Shown here piece after piece: positions 45,511 through 57,359 of a stretch of 64,000 bases of DNA. The DNA is from Gymnogyps californianus (taxonomy: Eukaryota > Chordata > Aves > Accipitriformes > Cathartidae), in assembly GCF_018139145.2 (NCBI RefSeq), contig NW_026114246.1, positions 186,001-250,000 of the forward strand, in the 5' to 3' direction. Position 1 is the first letter of the stretch, and each line of letters starts with the position of its first letter. The translations under genes were made by a program, and so were the position numbers. The notes below the pieces were generated by a model. That model had not been told where the DNA came from. It saw nothing but the letters and a program-made list of their open reading frames with translations, and did no database searches.

Positions 45511-48500
45511 GTAAATTGAATACTCCTATCTTGCTTGCATTTTCTGCCACTTTTCTTACCCTTCATCTGTCTGCTCTAGATGTTAAGATATTAGAATTAG
45601 GAATTGTCTATTACTCTAAATTTGAACCATGGCTACAACGAGGCCCACAGATGGTCACTAGGCAATCCCATAACAAACATTCATAATCTTATTTACTCTT
45701 TGTCCTCATAAAACAACGAGACAAATTTAAAAGGCAATCCATTTTGAATATTAGAAAGGAAACACTCCTATAACGTAGCCCCAAGTGCGGCATTTCAGTG
45801 GCTTATGCACCCCTGGGAAGCATCCTCTGCTCACCCAGGAGAGCAACAGATCCAGGAGCAAGCTGCCCTCCCGCAGGTGTGTCACCCAACCCTGCTGCAG
45901 CCCAGCCTCCTGCCACCTTCAGACACAGCCCTGACATGAACACAAGCTGGCAAGGACGACAGCATGCTTGTCTTTGAAAAGGACCTTTTTTACTCGCCAC
46001 TGGAGAGCTTGGGACACTGCAAGGGACTGCTGGTGCAGAAAGTGGGGCTGAAGTTCCCCCGCTCCTTCCCTCTGTCACTGTCATCCTCCCTTGGCACACA
46101 GGCACCCTGTGCAGCTCACTGTGACAAAAAAGCAGCACTGAAGCAGAGAGCTCCAAATGTTTCCAACTAATAGTCCAAACATTTTGTGCTGTACATCATA
46201 TATTTCTCCACACTCCTTTCTGGAGAATTCAATACTGGAAATGATCAGAGATAAGAATCTAAACGGCTGTGGTCCCAAATTATATGTTTCTAATTCACAT
46301 TTCCATCAAAATAGGAGCTATTTTTAGTAGTGATGAAAAAACCTGCTTTACTTAAGTGTTAAACTCATTGCTACAAGATAAAAACCCAGGAAAAGAATTT
46401 AGCGGGATTCAAAAGGCTTAGACTCTGTGACAGGTCAAAACTGCTGCAGTTACATAAGGCAGACAGATTCCCTTTTTTTAAGAGAGCATAGATGCACATT
46501 TCAGACACAGAGCTGATCACTAACTTATTATCACAATGAAGAATCTTACCTGTGGTCACATTATTCCATATTTGTCTACCCTGGGGTTTCTTGGATCTTT
46601 TCAGAAGCTTCTGGCAGAGCTGATCTCTGTCAGAGATAGTCTACTGCACTGAGGCACCAGCCCACTCAGTATCATCATTTCTGTGTCCCAGATAAAGAAC
46701 TGAAATTTCCTTTTTTTTACCCTTTATCTTTGTGTGTGAGAGAGAGAGATGAACAAATAAAAGAGAGAAAAAAATCACTCTCTTATGTTTTTACATTTCA
46801 AAACAGAACTATTACAAGCAAAACATCTGAGATGGGAATCTTAATGGTGACAGAGATCAAAAAAAATCTTCCAGCTGTAGTATTTATGGTTTCAGCTTTA
46901 GTTTCAGTAGATAGGAAATTTGTTCCAGCATCATAAGCTTACTTCCATTTATTGTCTATTGCAAGCACTGGCACATACTTTTAGTGTGAATATTGTGGAT
47001 ATAGTCTGTGAATACATGTTGGCACTAGTTCCCTTGCAGCCACGGAAACACCTGCCTCCAAGTGAATTTATAATCTGCACCTATGGCCATGGGCCACTTA
47101 AAGTTTATTGAAAAAGGTCTTGACAAACCATATAGGAAAGACTCTGTTCTTTCTCTTCCTGTTCCACATGACATAAGTTTGGCATTAACAATTCACATTT
47201 TTATATCCAACTTTATAGATTGTTAATAATGTAAAGATATTTGATATGTAAGATCATGGGTCAAATATTTCTCACTCTACTCATGTGAGTAGTCCCACAA
47301 ATTTTATTTATACAATTAGTCTGAGGAAGACAGTCATGCTTTACCTTCTCTGTAAAACTATTCTGCAGCATTATGAGACAGCTCTCACCATTACTTACAG
47401 TATTCTCATTAACTCTGAAGCACAACGTATGTCCTGCTCTTGAGCTCTTCAGACTAAATCCTGTAAGATGAAGTAGAGTTGTCCACATATAAAAAGAAAT
47501 CTGATAATGCAATAGGATGCCCTGGTTCTTCTCATATGATTCAGTATAGTAAAATATCACATTCCCTTTATGTTTTCTGGGTTTAATGTATTCCATGTTG
47601 TTCTACCTAGAAACTATTATGAAAATCCATTCAACCACTATTTCCTTAACAATGTTTTTCTTTTGTTTATAAATGACTGCAGAGAACAGGTCTGTAAATG
47701 AGTCATTGCTTCTGACTCTAGTGTATCCAGCTGGCATACTGTATCTTGGCCCTGAACTAGACCTAGGTGGTTTGTTTTTGTATAATTATCATGTAAGTAA
47801 TCAGGAAGTGGAATCTCCTGGGATGTTTATAAATATCATGAAGAGTCATTATTAAAAGTACCAGGAACAATCCTGTAGAAGATACGTCACATGGTCTGGA
47901 AAGCACAGAGAAGTTCAGGTTGTAGTAGTTTTTCTCCACTAACTTGCGTAGGAAAGAAAAGCACTCCATAAACTACAGAGCAACATAAACAACTCATTCT
48001 GATTCAAATCTGGATCCAAGCTGGAAGCGCCTTGGGTTTAGCATTTAGCACTGAGCCCATTTCAACACTGAACAAACAGCAGAAAGTTTCCACGACATTT
48101 GCAGTTTTATTGGAAATCAGCAGATGGTGCTTCCACAAGGCCCTTTACAAGTTCTGCTTAATGAAATATATAGGTGGCTAGGTAGGTCATGCTGAAATGT
48201 TAATTTTAACTGTCATGCCTGGCTGTGTATTGCACCTGTAAGGTCTGTTCATTGACCAAGTTTCTTGCATTTTTTTAATTGCTGACCTACCCATATAATG
48301 GGTGAATTATGTCAGAAGCTTCACTGTCATGCCTCTACAGATGACATAGTAGGTACTCAGAGTCTGTCATTCTACAACCCCCGAAGCTTGAACTAGTGAT
48401 AAGAACAAACTGCATAGCTACTTTGCAAGGTTTCCTCGAAATCTAAAAATACTGACTTACTTAAGTCAGACTGCGGGACAAAGTCCTGTGCAATCCTGGA

Positions 48501-51422
48501 ATAAGTATCCCACCTGAAGAGGAAAAAGAGCTGTGGGGATCAAACAGCAGGCTTGGGACAGATAACAACTGGCACTAGCACTGATGTGTTTAGGGGTAAA
48601 AGTATCAAAAGCAGAGGCGCAGCTGCTTGCACAGCTACCATCTATCTTGATTTCAGGGCCAGCAAAGGAAGTTACTCCATGCCTCCACTTATTTGGCTTG
48701 TACCCTCACCTACACAGATACCTGTCCTTCTCCCCTTCCCTTCTGCCCCACAGTTGGCAAATAGCAGAGGGAAAGTCATGAGGCAGAAGCCTTTTGTGCC
48801 CTCTTTCAGCATGTGCCACCAGAACTGTTAGGATGTGACAGAAGAGATCATATGCTGTTAAGGGACAGCATGTTCCTCCCCTCCCTAGAGGCAGACTCCC
48901 TTTCCACCTCCAGTGCAGCATGCAGGTGGGTCCTCCCTCATCTGGGTTATCAGACAGACAATCCGAGCACTGGTGACTGCATTATCCCTGCAGCTACCTG
49001 GTGCACATTCTGTATTTGACAGCAGAGCTTCAAAATAGGCCAGGACCAAATATTTCATTCATAATTGCACTCATATTACAACATGCAGATATATTAGCAT
49101 TACCGTAAATTTACAGTGACCTAGGACAAAACAAATGAAATTAGTTTCTCAGAATGACACAAGAAAGACCAGTAGGGATTTTCCAACTGCTGTGTTCTAT
49201 TTTAACCCCAAATCCATCTTTCTTCTTTGCAAATTAACCTTACCAGTACAATGTCAGTCCATTTATATCCAATACCTTATTCCTTAGCAGTGGATTCCTG
49301 AAGGTATTCTTGCAAAATGCTTAATAGCCTACGGCCTGGGAGAAATAAAAACTGTTTCTTTGGTTCCCAGCTATTTCTGATGGGATGAATAATCCCTTTA
49401 AATCTGACAGCAGCTAATATACCCAGTCAGTGGTAACAATTATTTCCTGAAAGCAACTGATCTGTGTACCTCAAATTCCATCTTTCTTTAGAGATACCTG
49501 GGGAAAGGAAGCCACTCCAGGAACAAAATAAGATGTCATCATAGTTTGAAAAGGTCATCTGGTGAAATTCGTGGAGAAGGGAGTCAAAGAAGTAGCTACT
49601 GACAATTTGAATTTAAAAGGAATCAGTCTCATGATCCTGAAGATGTCCCTCCACCCATCTCCCTAAAAAAACCCTGGAGTTTCCATTTTCCTTTCACCTT
49701 GGGATCTCTGCAGCTGATTTTTATTTACTTACTTTACAAGGAATCCAGATTAATACAAGTTTGCTATTTTCTGTTTTCTCCACAAAAGGAGAATGGCCAC
49801 CAAAGCTCAGAAACCATCAGCAAAACAGGTAAGGCTTCATGAGGGAATCTAGAGCAACCACGTGTAATCCTTGATGTGACATGAATTAACTGCGCAGAGA
49901 CAGGACATCCGAGAGGGCGGCACACCTCATAGGCCTTAGACTGTGAGGTTCCCATGGACTTGGTGGGAACACTCCTCAAGGAACACAGCAAAAATGCCCC
50001 TCTGGACAGCTGCATGCTAAACATCTGTCTTTCATTATGGCCTTTCAGAGCATCAGAGCTCTGATGCGATTAGAGTGGTCTCAGTGGGAGCATCCCTCGT
50101 GGCACGTTGTTTGAAAGACACTGGAGACATTTCCCATATGTGACTGAAATCCCATCCTGTTCCACTAGAGGGTTATGCCTAAAGGACAAGCCTAAGCAGT
50201 GGCAGTAACAGGCAGGCCAGTGTGCTCTGCCTCAGTGTAGTGCTAATTTTAATTTTCCAAATACAGGGGTACAGCTTCTACTTTATACCACTAGTTTTTC
50301 TTGCAGGAACAATTTATGAAGCATAAAACACCCTAAATGTTGTCCTTTTCCCCAGCTGGTGTCTCTGAGCCTTCAAAGCTCCCCCTACAAATCTTTCTCA
50401 GTCTGATTTTGCTGCCTATGGAACAAGAAAACTAATCTGATTATAAGACATTAAGACAAAATAAGATGCTCAATGATATGTAAGCTCCACCATACAAAAG
50501 AACTACTTTTTTAATGATAAAGCATGTTTACAGCATAAAAAAAGAATTTTTGCAGAAGAGTTTGGCTGAAATAACAGGCCATGCATAATAACCATGTAAC
50601 TGAGAAAGAGATGGACCCTGGTCTAATAACAGGCATCACCTCTACCTGTATATCTTGTCTGAACAGGAATGCTCAAAAAAGAGAGATCAGATCTGAAGAT
50701 AATCTTAATTCTGCTCCTAAAAGGACATTGCTGTAATTGAATCACAAACATCCTATCACTTTAAGCAAAATATTAAAATATTAAAGAAAAAATTAATTGC
50801 AAATAAACCCCTACTATCTACCTTCTCTCCCCACATCCAGACATACTTTTATCTGTGACCATTCATCTTTGTGTCAAGTTGTTACATTTTTAACTTGGGG
50901 CTGGAACCTGTCCAGGATTTGACCTCCATTTTCCATGAAAAGAATATTTTATTTCTGAGAAGCTCAAAGTACATTTTGGAGTTTTTCTCTTTTTTTAACT
51001 AAGATTAATAAAATCAACACCCTCATACTGCAATCTTCTTAGAATATCCTAGAAAATGACAAAAATTGCCTGCATCTGTCCTGCTGCAGGATAACAGTGA
51101 TGAGCATGTGCTAACAAAGTTTTTAGGAGGCTTAAAGAAGATCTTAAAAATTATGTGCATCTTTAAACAAGGCAGAGTAAAAATATTACTTTTATTTCAT
51201 TTTTAAGTGGTTCCAGACATTGCAAGTTACATTGTTGGTATGCTGTTATTCTCCTCAAAAGAGTCAGTTACTTCACTTGCAGTATTGAATTTTGGGATAT
51301 TGCAGTGGGAGCCAAATAACACAGTCTGATGCTCAAATGTTTCTCTTACTGTCTAGATTTGTTATGCCTTCATCTTTGAGATACTTCAGAATTAATTCTT
51401 TTAAGGATTTGTGTTTTACTAG
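45511..51422. other. Host non-coding DNA, no gene seen
   Basis: No supported gene. Frames of 60-117 codons (for example 45803-46156 minus, 48553-48831 plus) show no domain or splice signals. A GA-rich tract lies at 46736-46750. The last five bases (ACTAG) are the left target duplication of the next LTR. Confidence 0.5.
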
Positions 51423-52276
51423 TGTCCCGTCCCACTCGGTGGGTGAGGGTGAGGTTAATCTTTTGATTCTCTGTGCGGTAATCCGGAGCAATGACAATTA
51501 CTCGAGAGGTTCAATCAGATCACAACTTTACTCAAAACTTGCTTAAAACTTGGCAGAAAACAACAGATAGTGGCTTGGCAAAACGGTATAACCACGACAA
51601 ACTCCTCACCACGATATTACCACGACAAGCTCGCAATATTACCACGACAAGCTCACAATGATATTACCCTGACAAACTCGCAATGATATCACCGCGACAA
51701 ACTCGCAATGATATTACCCTTATGTGCCCAGAATAAGGTCAGAAAACAGAGAGAGAAAAAGAGAGATACGAGAAAAGGGGAGAGAAAGAGAAAGAAAGAT
51801 ATCACCACCCTTGGATCCAGCGATGGTCTCTGCTCTGGGTTGTAGTCCTCCGGTGGCGAGCACACCCAACGTGGCTCTTTGCAATTGTGTCTTTTATAGT
51901 CTAAATCTCCATCCACAGTCACGCCTCCTGAAGACTTATATGGGTTCATTCTAGACAGTTCTGGACATATATGGTGGTATTCCAGATGGTTCTTCACCTA
52001 TTGAGCATGTGCGGCTTATTGGGGTGGTGGTCTTAGGGACTTTCCAAGGAGCTACAAGCCCCCTCCTCAAATAAGCTTTGTGTGGCCCCTGGCCATATGC
52101 GGTGGGTTACCAGGCTGGTTCTGCCAGAACAGGGGACTGCATACCCTTGGCAGGCCCCCTGTGTCCATGCCAGCCAACTTCTTGCTAATGTCCCACCCTC
52201 TTTGTTATGCAGACTGTACCTTGGTTGCTACAATGTTTGAGACATTGAAAGACGTTAACTCTTTCAGTCCCTTACA
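51423..52276 (-). mobile_element. Solo LTR family D, intact with 5-bp TSD
   Basis: On the minus strand this 854-bp LTR starts TGTAAGGGACTGAAAGAG at 52276 and ends GAGTGGGACGGGACA at 51423. It is flanked by the perfect 5-bp duplication ACTAG (51418-51422 and 52277-52281). A TATAAAAG box lies at 51891-51898 (minus strand). An AGTAAA near 51535 could be a weak polyadenylation signal. It is unrelated to families A-C by its ends. The 5' part is GC-rich and the 3' part holds a minisatellite. The layout resembles class I (gammaretrovirus-like) LTRs, but I cannot name the family. The 102-codon minus frame inside is a shadow of the repeat. Confidence 0.92.
51587..51722 (+). repeat. Minisatellite inside family D LTR
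   Basis: About five units of 24-30 bp with the core ACGACAAACTCGCAATGATA or a close variant, each followed by TTACC or TCACC. Units differ by single bases and small deletions. It lies in the R/U5 side of the minus-strand LTR, so it probably arose within the retroelement. Confidence 0.85.
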
Positions 52277-52281
52277 ACTAG

Positions 52282-55233
52282 TAGCAGGTTACTAAAGCAT
52301 GCTTCAAAATTTTGTGGATAAAGCATTCACTTGGCTGTAGATGCACTTTCTTTCCACCAAATGGATGTCAAATCAGTTTTGACTTAGGTCTCGGGAATGC
52401 TTTCCTTTATTCTGTTTTCCTTTGTTTTACCAATAGGTGAGCAAGTTACACAGACATCAAAGACATCTAAGAAGAATGGAGCTAATGGAATTCATCCGTA
52501 CTCCTCAAGATGTCTCTCTTATTTTATGAATTCTTTGTAGATATAAGTCAGGTTGGAGTAGTTAACATTATTTTAAATCAATATATTTTCAGATTTTCAA
52601 GTTCTTCCTCAAAACCTCCTTTACTATCTGTTTACTGCTAAGATCCCTTTTTAATATTTTTTCTTTTTTTTTCTCTGCCAAAATACTGTGAATACCAACA
52701 GAAAGCTAATAGCACAAGTTTGTTTTGATTCTCTACTTTACAGTCCTCTCTGGAGGTTCTAATTATTCCATTATTTACCCCTACACTTTCCTTTCCCTTC
52801 CCTCTCCCCTGCCCCTCCACCAAAAGCTCTTGAGTTTCTGTAAATTAATATGTAGAAAAGTATCTTTCTCTGACAATCATATTTCCATAAAGTAGGCCAC
52901 TTTTGCTATTCTGCTTTCACATCTTTCAAGACCAGCATGGCCCCATACCTTGTGTTTCTATCAAGGACATATTTGATGGTCTTCTTAAAATGCTAGCTAC
53001 TGGAATCCAGACCACATATAAGAATCTCAGCTTTCATTTTTAAAAAAATTATTTGCAAAATGTCATTGTTCTGCAGAAAGACCTGAAAATGTGATTGCCA
53101 TCTCAGAAACCAGAAAGTAGGAAAGAAAGAGAACTCAATTAAAAACTACTTATTTAAGCTCATTTGTTTGAGTCAAACCTCACAATACGCATACATTCAG
53201 GACACTTGACCTTGGCAATACTGCAGTTCACTGAGGCAAGCAGCCATTAAAAGCAAAGGCTTATGAGAATCTCTGGTGAGAGGAGTGAGACCTAGGGCAC
53301 CCTCTAGTTAACCATTACTGCTATCGCTATAGAGAAACAGAGGCCTGCCAAGACTCTCTCAGATTTGCTGGTTTTGCTCATACATAGTGGATAGCACTAT
53401 TACAGCATTCAGTTTAGGAGTTTGAATGATCTAACAGATCAATTTTGGACTATACTGTGTCTTTTCCCATTTGCAGAGATGGCCTCCTTTATACACAAAG
53501 CTGTCTTATCGCAGCTGGAAAGGAGACTACACCACCTTCTCACCATCACCACCACAGAATTTCATCTTCCTTTTGAATCCCATGAAGGATGCTCAAAAAG
53601 TTCAATGAGCTCAGCAGAATATGGCCAATGAGTGTGATGAGGGACTAGAAACAGATCAAGTTTAGACTTGGAAACAGGGACTTTCAAGTTTGTGCAATTA
53701 AGATGGAACTATGAGGCTAGAAATAAGGAATACATGGACCCTGGGCCACACCACTGTTACCTTCTACTTCCTGTAATGGAAGAAAGTGGCACAAACTTGA
53801 CGAGTGAAGCTCAGATAATTCTTTTGGGTCTGCAAGGTTATTTAAGCACCTGCATGCGAGCCTTTAGAAAAAGTGATTAAATAGTAAATGTAATAGATAT
53901 AGATAAAAGACAGCCACCTAATACAGACCAAATCCTGAATGTCAGGATTTTATTATGCATTCATGAAACATTTTTTCTTTTAATAATCAAATTTTCTTTA
54001 TCATTTCACATTTTAAAGCATGGGGCCAATCCAAGGTTTTTTGCATGTGTAAATGAGATAAAGTAACACAGCAGCAAGAAAGGAAGGCCAGTGGAAACAG
54101 ATTTAGTTGGGATTTGGGGTTTCTCCCTGCTATTCCACAGCCTATCCATATGCCTTTGGGCACATCACTTTGTTACAAATGGCATTAAATGTCTTTGTTT
54201 AGGAACTGAATCAAGCACAATCTAGTATACCCAGGTTATTCATACAAGGCTAGCAGATGTGATGCCACATCTGTGCAAGACACACACACTTCTGGAGCAG
54301 CAGCTGGAGTCACGATAGGATAGGCACGTTGTGTGGGAAAATGGCTAAAGCCCTTTTCCTGTCTCTACCTCAGCCTCTCTCATCTGAGAATCAGATCATC
54401 TCCATGCTTACCCTTCCTCTTCTCACAGCAGTCCTGTACAATGAAATCATTAAGGATTAGCGGGTTCTCAGAGCTGGAGGCCCCACAGGTATCAGCCTCG
54501 CTCTGATGACCGGAGGAAACCAAGGACTTGGTTGATCCTTAGAAGAGGTCAGGGCCAGGGCAGAGACAAGAAAGCAGAAGCTCGAACCCATGCGTTCTGG
54601 ACTGTCCTGCAAACCCGTGACTGAACTGGCTGCCCTGTGCGCAGAAGATGCACTATCTACTCTTTTTCCAGACATCCAAGGAGGAAGAGAACTTACCATA
54701 CCCTAAGGACTGGCAGTCTGGATATCAATCCTTCTATTCAGGACTTCTGGCTCCTCAAGTCACCTCTTGATCAAGCATAGAAGAAAGCATATGTGAACTA
54801 ACCAAGTTAGTGGACAGAAGAGAAGCCACAAGGCTCCTAGACCCCCTTCTTGGGAGCATATTAGGAGGACATAAACCAGTTTTTGTGCTACTGGAGGGAG
54901 ACAACTCTCACAGCACATACTGTGAAGCCAACAAACTCTCAGCAGTCCATGCATGGCCTCCACTTCAAAAAAATGTATGCAATAGGTCCCAAAAGAAAGC
55001 ATAAATGACCCTGGGATCTTCTTCCTTCCCATACTATTAGCCAATATTTGTAGTCATATTTATTCCATAAAAGCCTGACTTCAAAATAAGACTTTAGGAG
55101 GTCCACAGATACCACTATTTTGCACTGCAGTAAGAGAAGTCTACAGTTATTTGCAGTGCTGTTTACTTAATATAGCATAATACCTTTAATTTGTACTAAA
55201 AATTCATTTTGGAAATTGACTGTTGTTTATGCA
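52282..55233. other. Host non-coding DNA, possible MIR scrap
   Basis: No supported gene. The block ATATGCCTTTGGGCACATCAC near 54150 resembles the MIR core. Everything else is unremarkable AT-rich DNA with chance frames. Confidence 0.45.
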
Positions 55234-57359
55234 TGTCGTGGTTTAAGCCCAGCCAGCAACAAAGCACCATGCAGCCGCTTGCTCACTCCTCCCCCCCGGC
55301 GGGATGGGGAGGAGAAAATATAATGAAAGGCTCGCGAGTCAAGACAAGGACAGGGAGGGATCACTCACCACTTATGGTCACAGGCAAAAAACAGACTCGA
55401 TTTGGGGAAAAAGAAATCAATTTAATTTTTACCAATCAAATCAGAGTAGGATGATGTAGCGGGTTGACCCTGGCTAGATGCCAGGTGCCCACCAAAGCTG
55501 CTCTATCATTCCCCCTCCTCAACTGGACAGGGGAGACAAAATAAAACAAAAGGCTCGTGGGTCAAGATAAGGACAGGGAGATCACTCACCATTTACCATC
55601 ACAGGCAAAACAGACTCGACTTGGAGAAAAATTAGTTTAATTTATTACTAGTCAAAAACGGAGCAGGATAATGAGAAATAAAACCAAATCTTAAAACACC
55701 TTCCCCCCACCCATCCCTTCTTCCCAGGCTTAACTTTACTCCTGATTTTCTCTACCTCCTCCCCCCCGAGCGGCACAGGGGGACGGGGAATGGGGGTTTG
55801 GGTCAGTTCATCACACGTTGTTTCTGCCGCTCCTTCCTCCTCAGGGGGAGGACTCCTCACACTCTTCCCCTGCTCCAGCATGGGGTCCCTCCCACGGGAG
55901 ATAGTCCTTCACAAACTTCTCCAACGTGAGTCCTTCCCACGGGCTACAGTTCTTCACAAACTGCTCCAGCATGGGTCCCATCCACAGGGTGCAGTCCTTC
56001 AGGAACAGACTGCTCCAGCGTGGGTCCCCCGCGGGGTCACAAGTCCTGCCAGCAAACCTGCTCCAGCGTGGGCTCCTCTCTCCACGGGGCCATGGGTCCG
56101 CAGGTCCTGCCAGGAGCCTGCTCCAGCGCGGGCTTCCCACGGGGTCACAGCGTCCTTCGGGCACATCCACCTGCTCTGGCGTGGGGTCCTCCACTGGCTG
56201 CAGGTGGATATCTGCTCCACCGTGGACCTCCATGGGCTGCAGGTGGACAGCCTGCCTCACCATGGTCTTCACCACGGGCTGCAGGGGAATCTCTGCTCTG
56301 GCGCCTGGAGCACCTCCTCCCCCTCCTTCTTCACTGACCTTGGTGTCTGCGGAGTTGTTCCTCTCACATCTTCTCACTCTGCTCTCTCTGGCTGCAACTG
56401 CTACTCCCCTGTAACTTCTTTTGCCTTTCTTAAATGTTATCACAGAGGCGCTACCACTATTGCTGATTGGCTCGGCCTTGGCTAGCGGCAGGTCCGTCTT
56501 GGAACCCGCTGGCATTAACTTTATTGGACATAGGGGAAGCTTCTAGCAGCTTCTCACAGAAGCCACCCCTGTAGCCCCCCCTGCCACCAAAACCTTGCCA
56601 TGCAAACCCAATACAGATGATGAGAAATAGAACCATATCTTAAAAACACACCTTCCCCCCACCCCTCCCTTCTTCCAGGGCTCAGCTTTGCTCCCGATTC
56701 CTCTACTTCCTCCCCCCGCAGTGGCGCAAGGGGACGGGAACGGGGGTTGCAGTCAGTTCTTCACACATTGTCTCTGCCACTCCTTCCTCCTCAAGGGGAG
56801 GACTCCTCACACTCTTCCCCTGCTCCAGCGTGGGGTCCCTCCCACGGGAATCAGCCCTCCACAAGCTTCTCCAATGCAAGTCCTTCCCACGGGCTGCAGT
56901 CCTCCACGAACTGCTCCAGCATGGGCTTTCCCACGGAGTCACGGCCTTCTCCAGGCCCAGCCACCTGCTCCGGCGTGGGGTCCTCCACAGCCTGCAGGGA
57001 AATCTCTGCTCCACTGTTAACCTCCATAGGCTGCAGGGGGACAGCCTGCCGTCTCACCACGGGCTGCAGGGGAACCTCTGCTCAGGCACACCTCCTCCCC
57101 CTCCTTCTTCACTGACCTCGGTGCCTGCATGGCTGTTTCTCTCACATCCCACTCCTCTCTCCACTGCAGGTTTTTCAGCAGTCTTTTTCCCCTTCTTAAA
57201 TACGCTATCACAGAGGCGCAGCCACTGTTGCTGGTTGGCTCAGCCTTGGCCAGAGGCGGGACCGACTTGGAGCCGGGGAAGCTTCTAGTAGCTTCTCACA
57301 GGAGCCACCCCTGTAGCCCCTCCCCTGCTACCAAAAGCCCGCCACACAAACCCAACACA
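55234..57359 (-). mobile_element. Family C solo LTR interrupted by a nested family B LTR
   Basis: The outer minus-strand LTR has its 3' end at 55234 (TGTCGTGGTTTAAGCCCAGC on the plus strand) and its 5' end at 57359 (plus-strand CAAACCCAACACA). The flanks ATGCA (55229-55233) and ATGCG (57360-57364) agree at 4 of 5 bases and look like a decayed target duplication. Its own sequence is 55234-55454 plus 56621-57359, about 960 bp. It is a relative of family B (shared CTAGAAGCTTCCCC, GGGGTGGCTCCTGTGAGAAG and GTATTTAAGAAGGGG blocks) but with a different 3' end like family A (GTGGTTTAAGCCC), so it looks like a mosaic. Confidence 0.85.
55455..56615 (-). mobile_element. Family B solo LTR nested in family C LTR
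   Basis: A full-length 1161-bp copy on the minus strand. Its ends are TGTAGCGGGTTGACCCTGGC (plus-strand start, 55455) and the GCAAACCCAATACA end at 56615. The 5-bp target duplication GATGA is perfect (55450-55454 and 56616-56620) and lies within the outer LTR. It is very similar to the copy at 21078 and about 40 bp longer, consistent with one extra internal repeat unit. Frames up to 231 codons here are open by base composition and are not genes. Confidence 0.93.

Noticed and set aside
51587..51722. CRISPR-like direct repeats
   Set aside because: Units are contiguous and imperfect without unique spacers, and sit inside an LTR with a target duplication in eukaryotic DNA.
55790..56515. Frames of 162-231 codons on both strands
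   Set aside because: Same reason: shadow frames of the family B LTR repeats.
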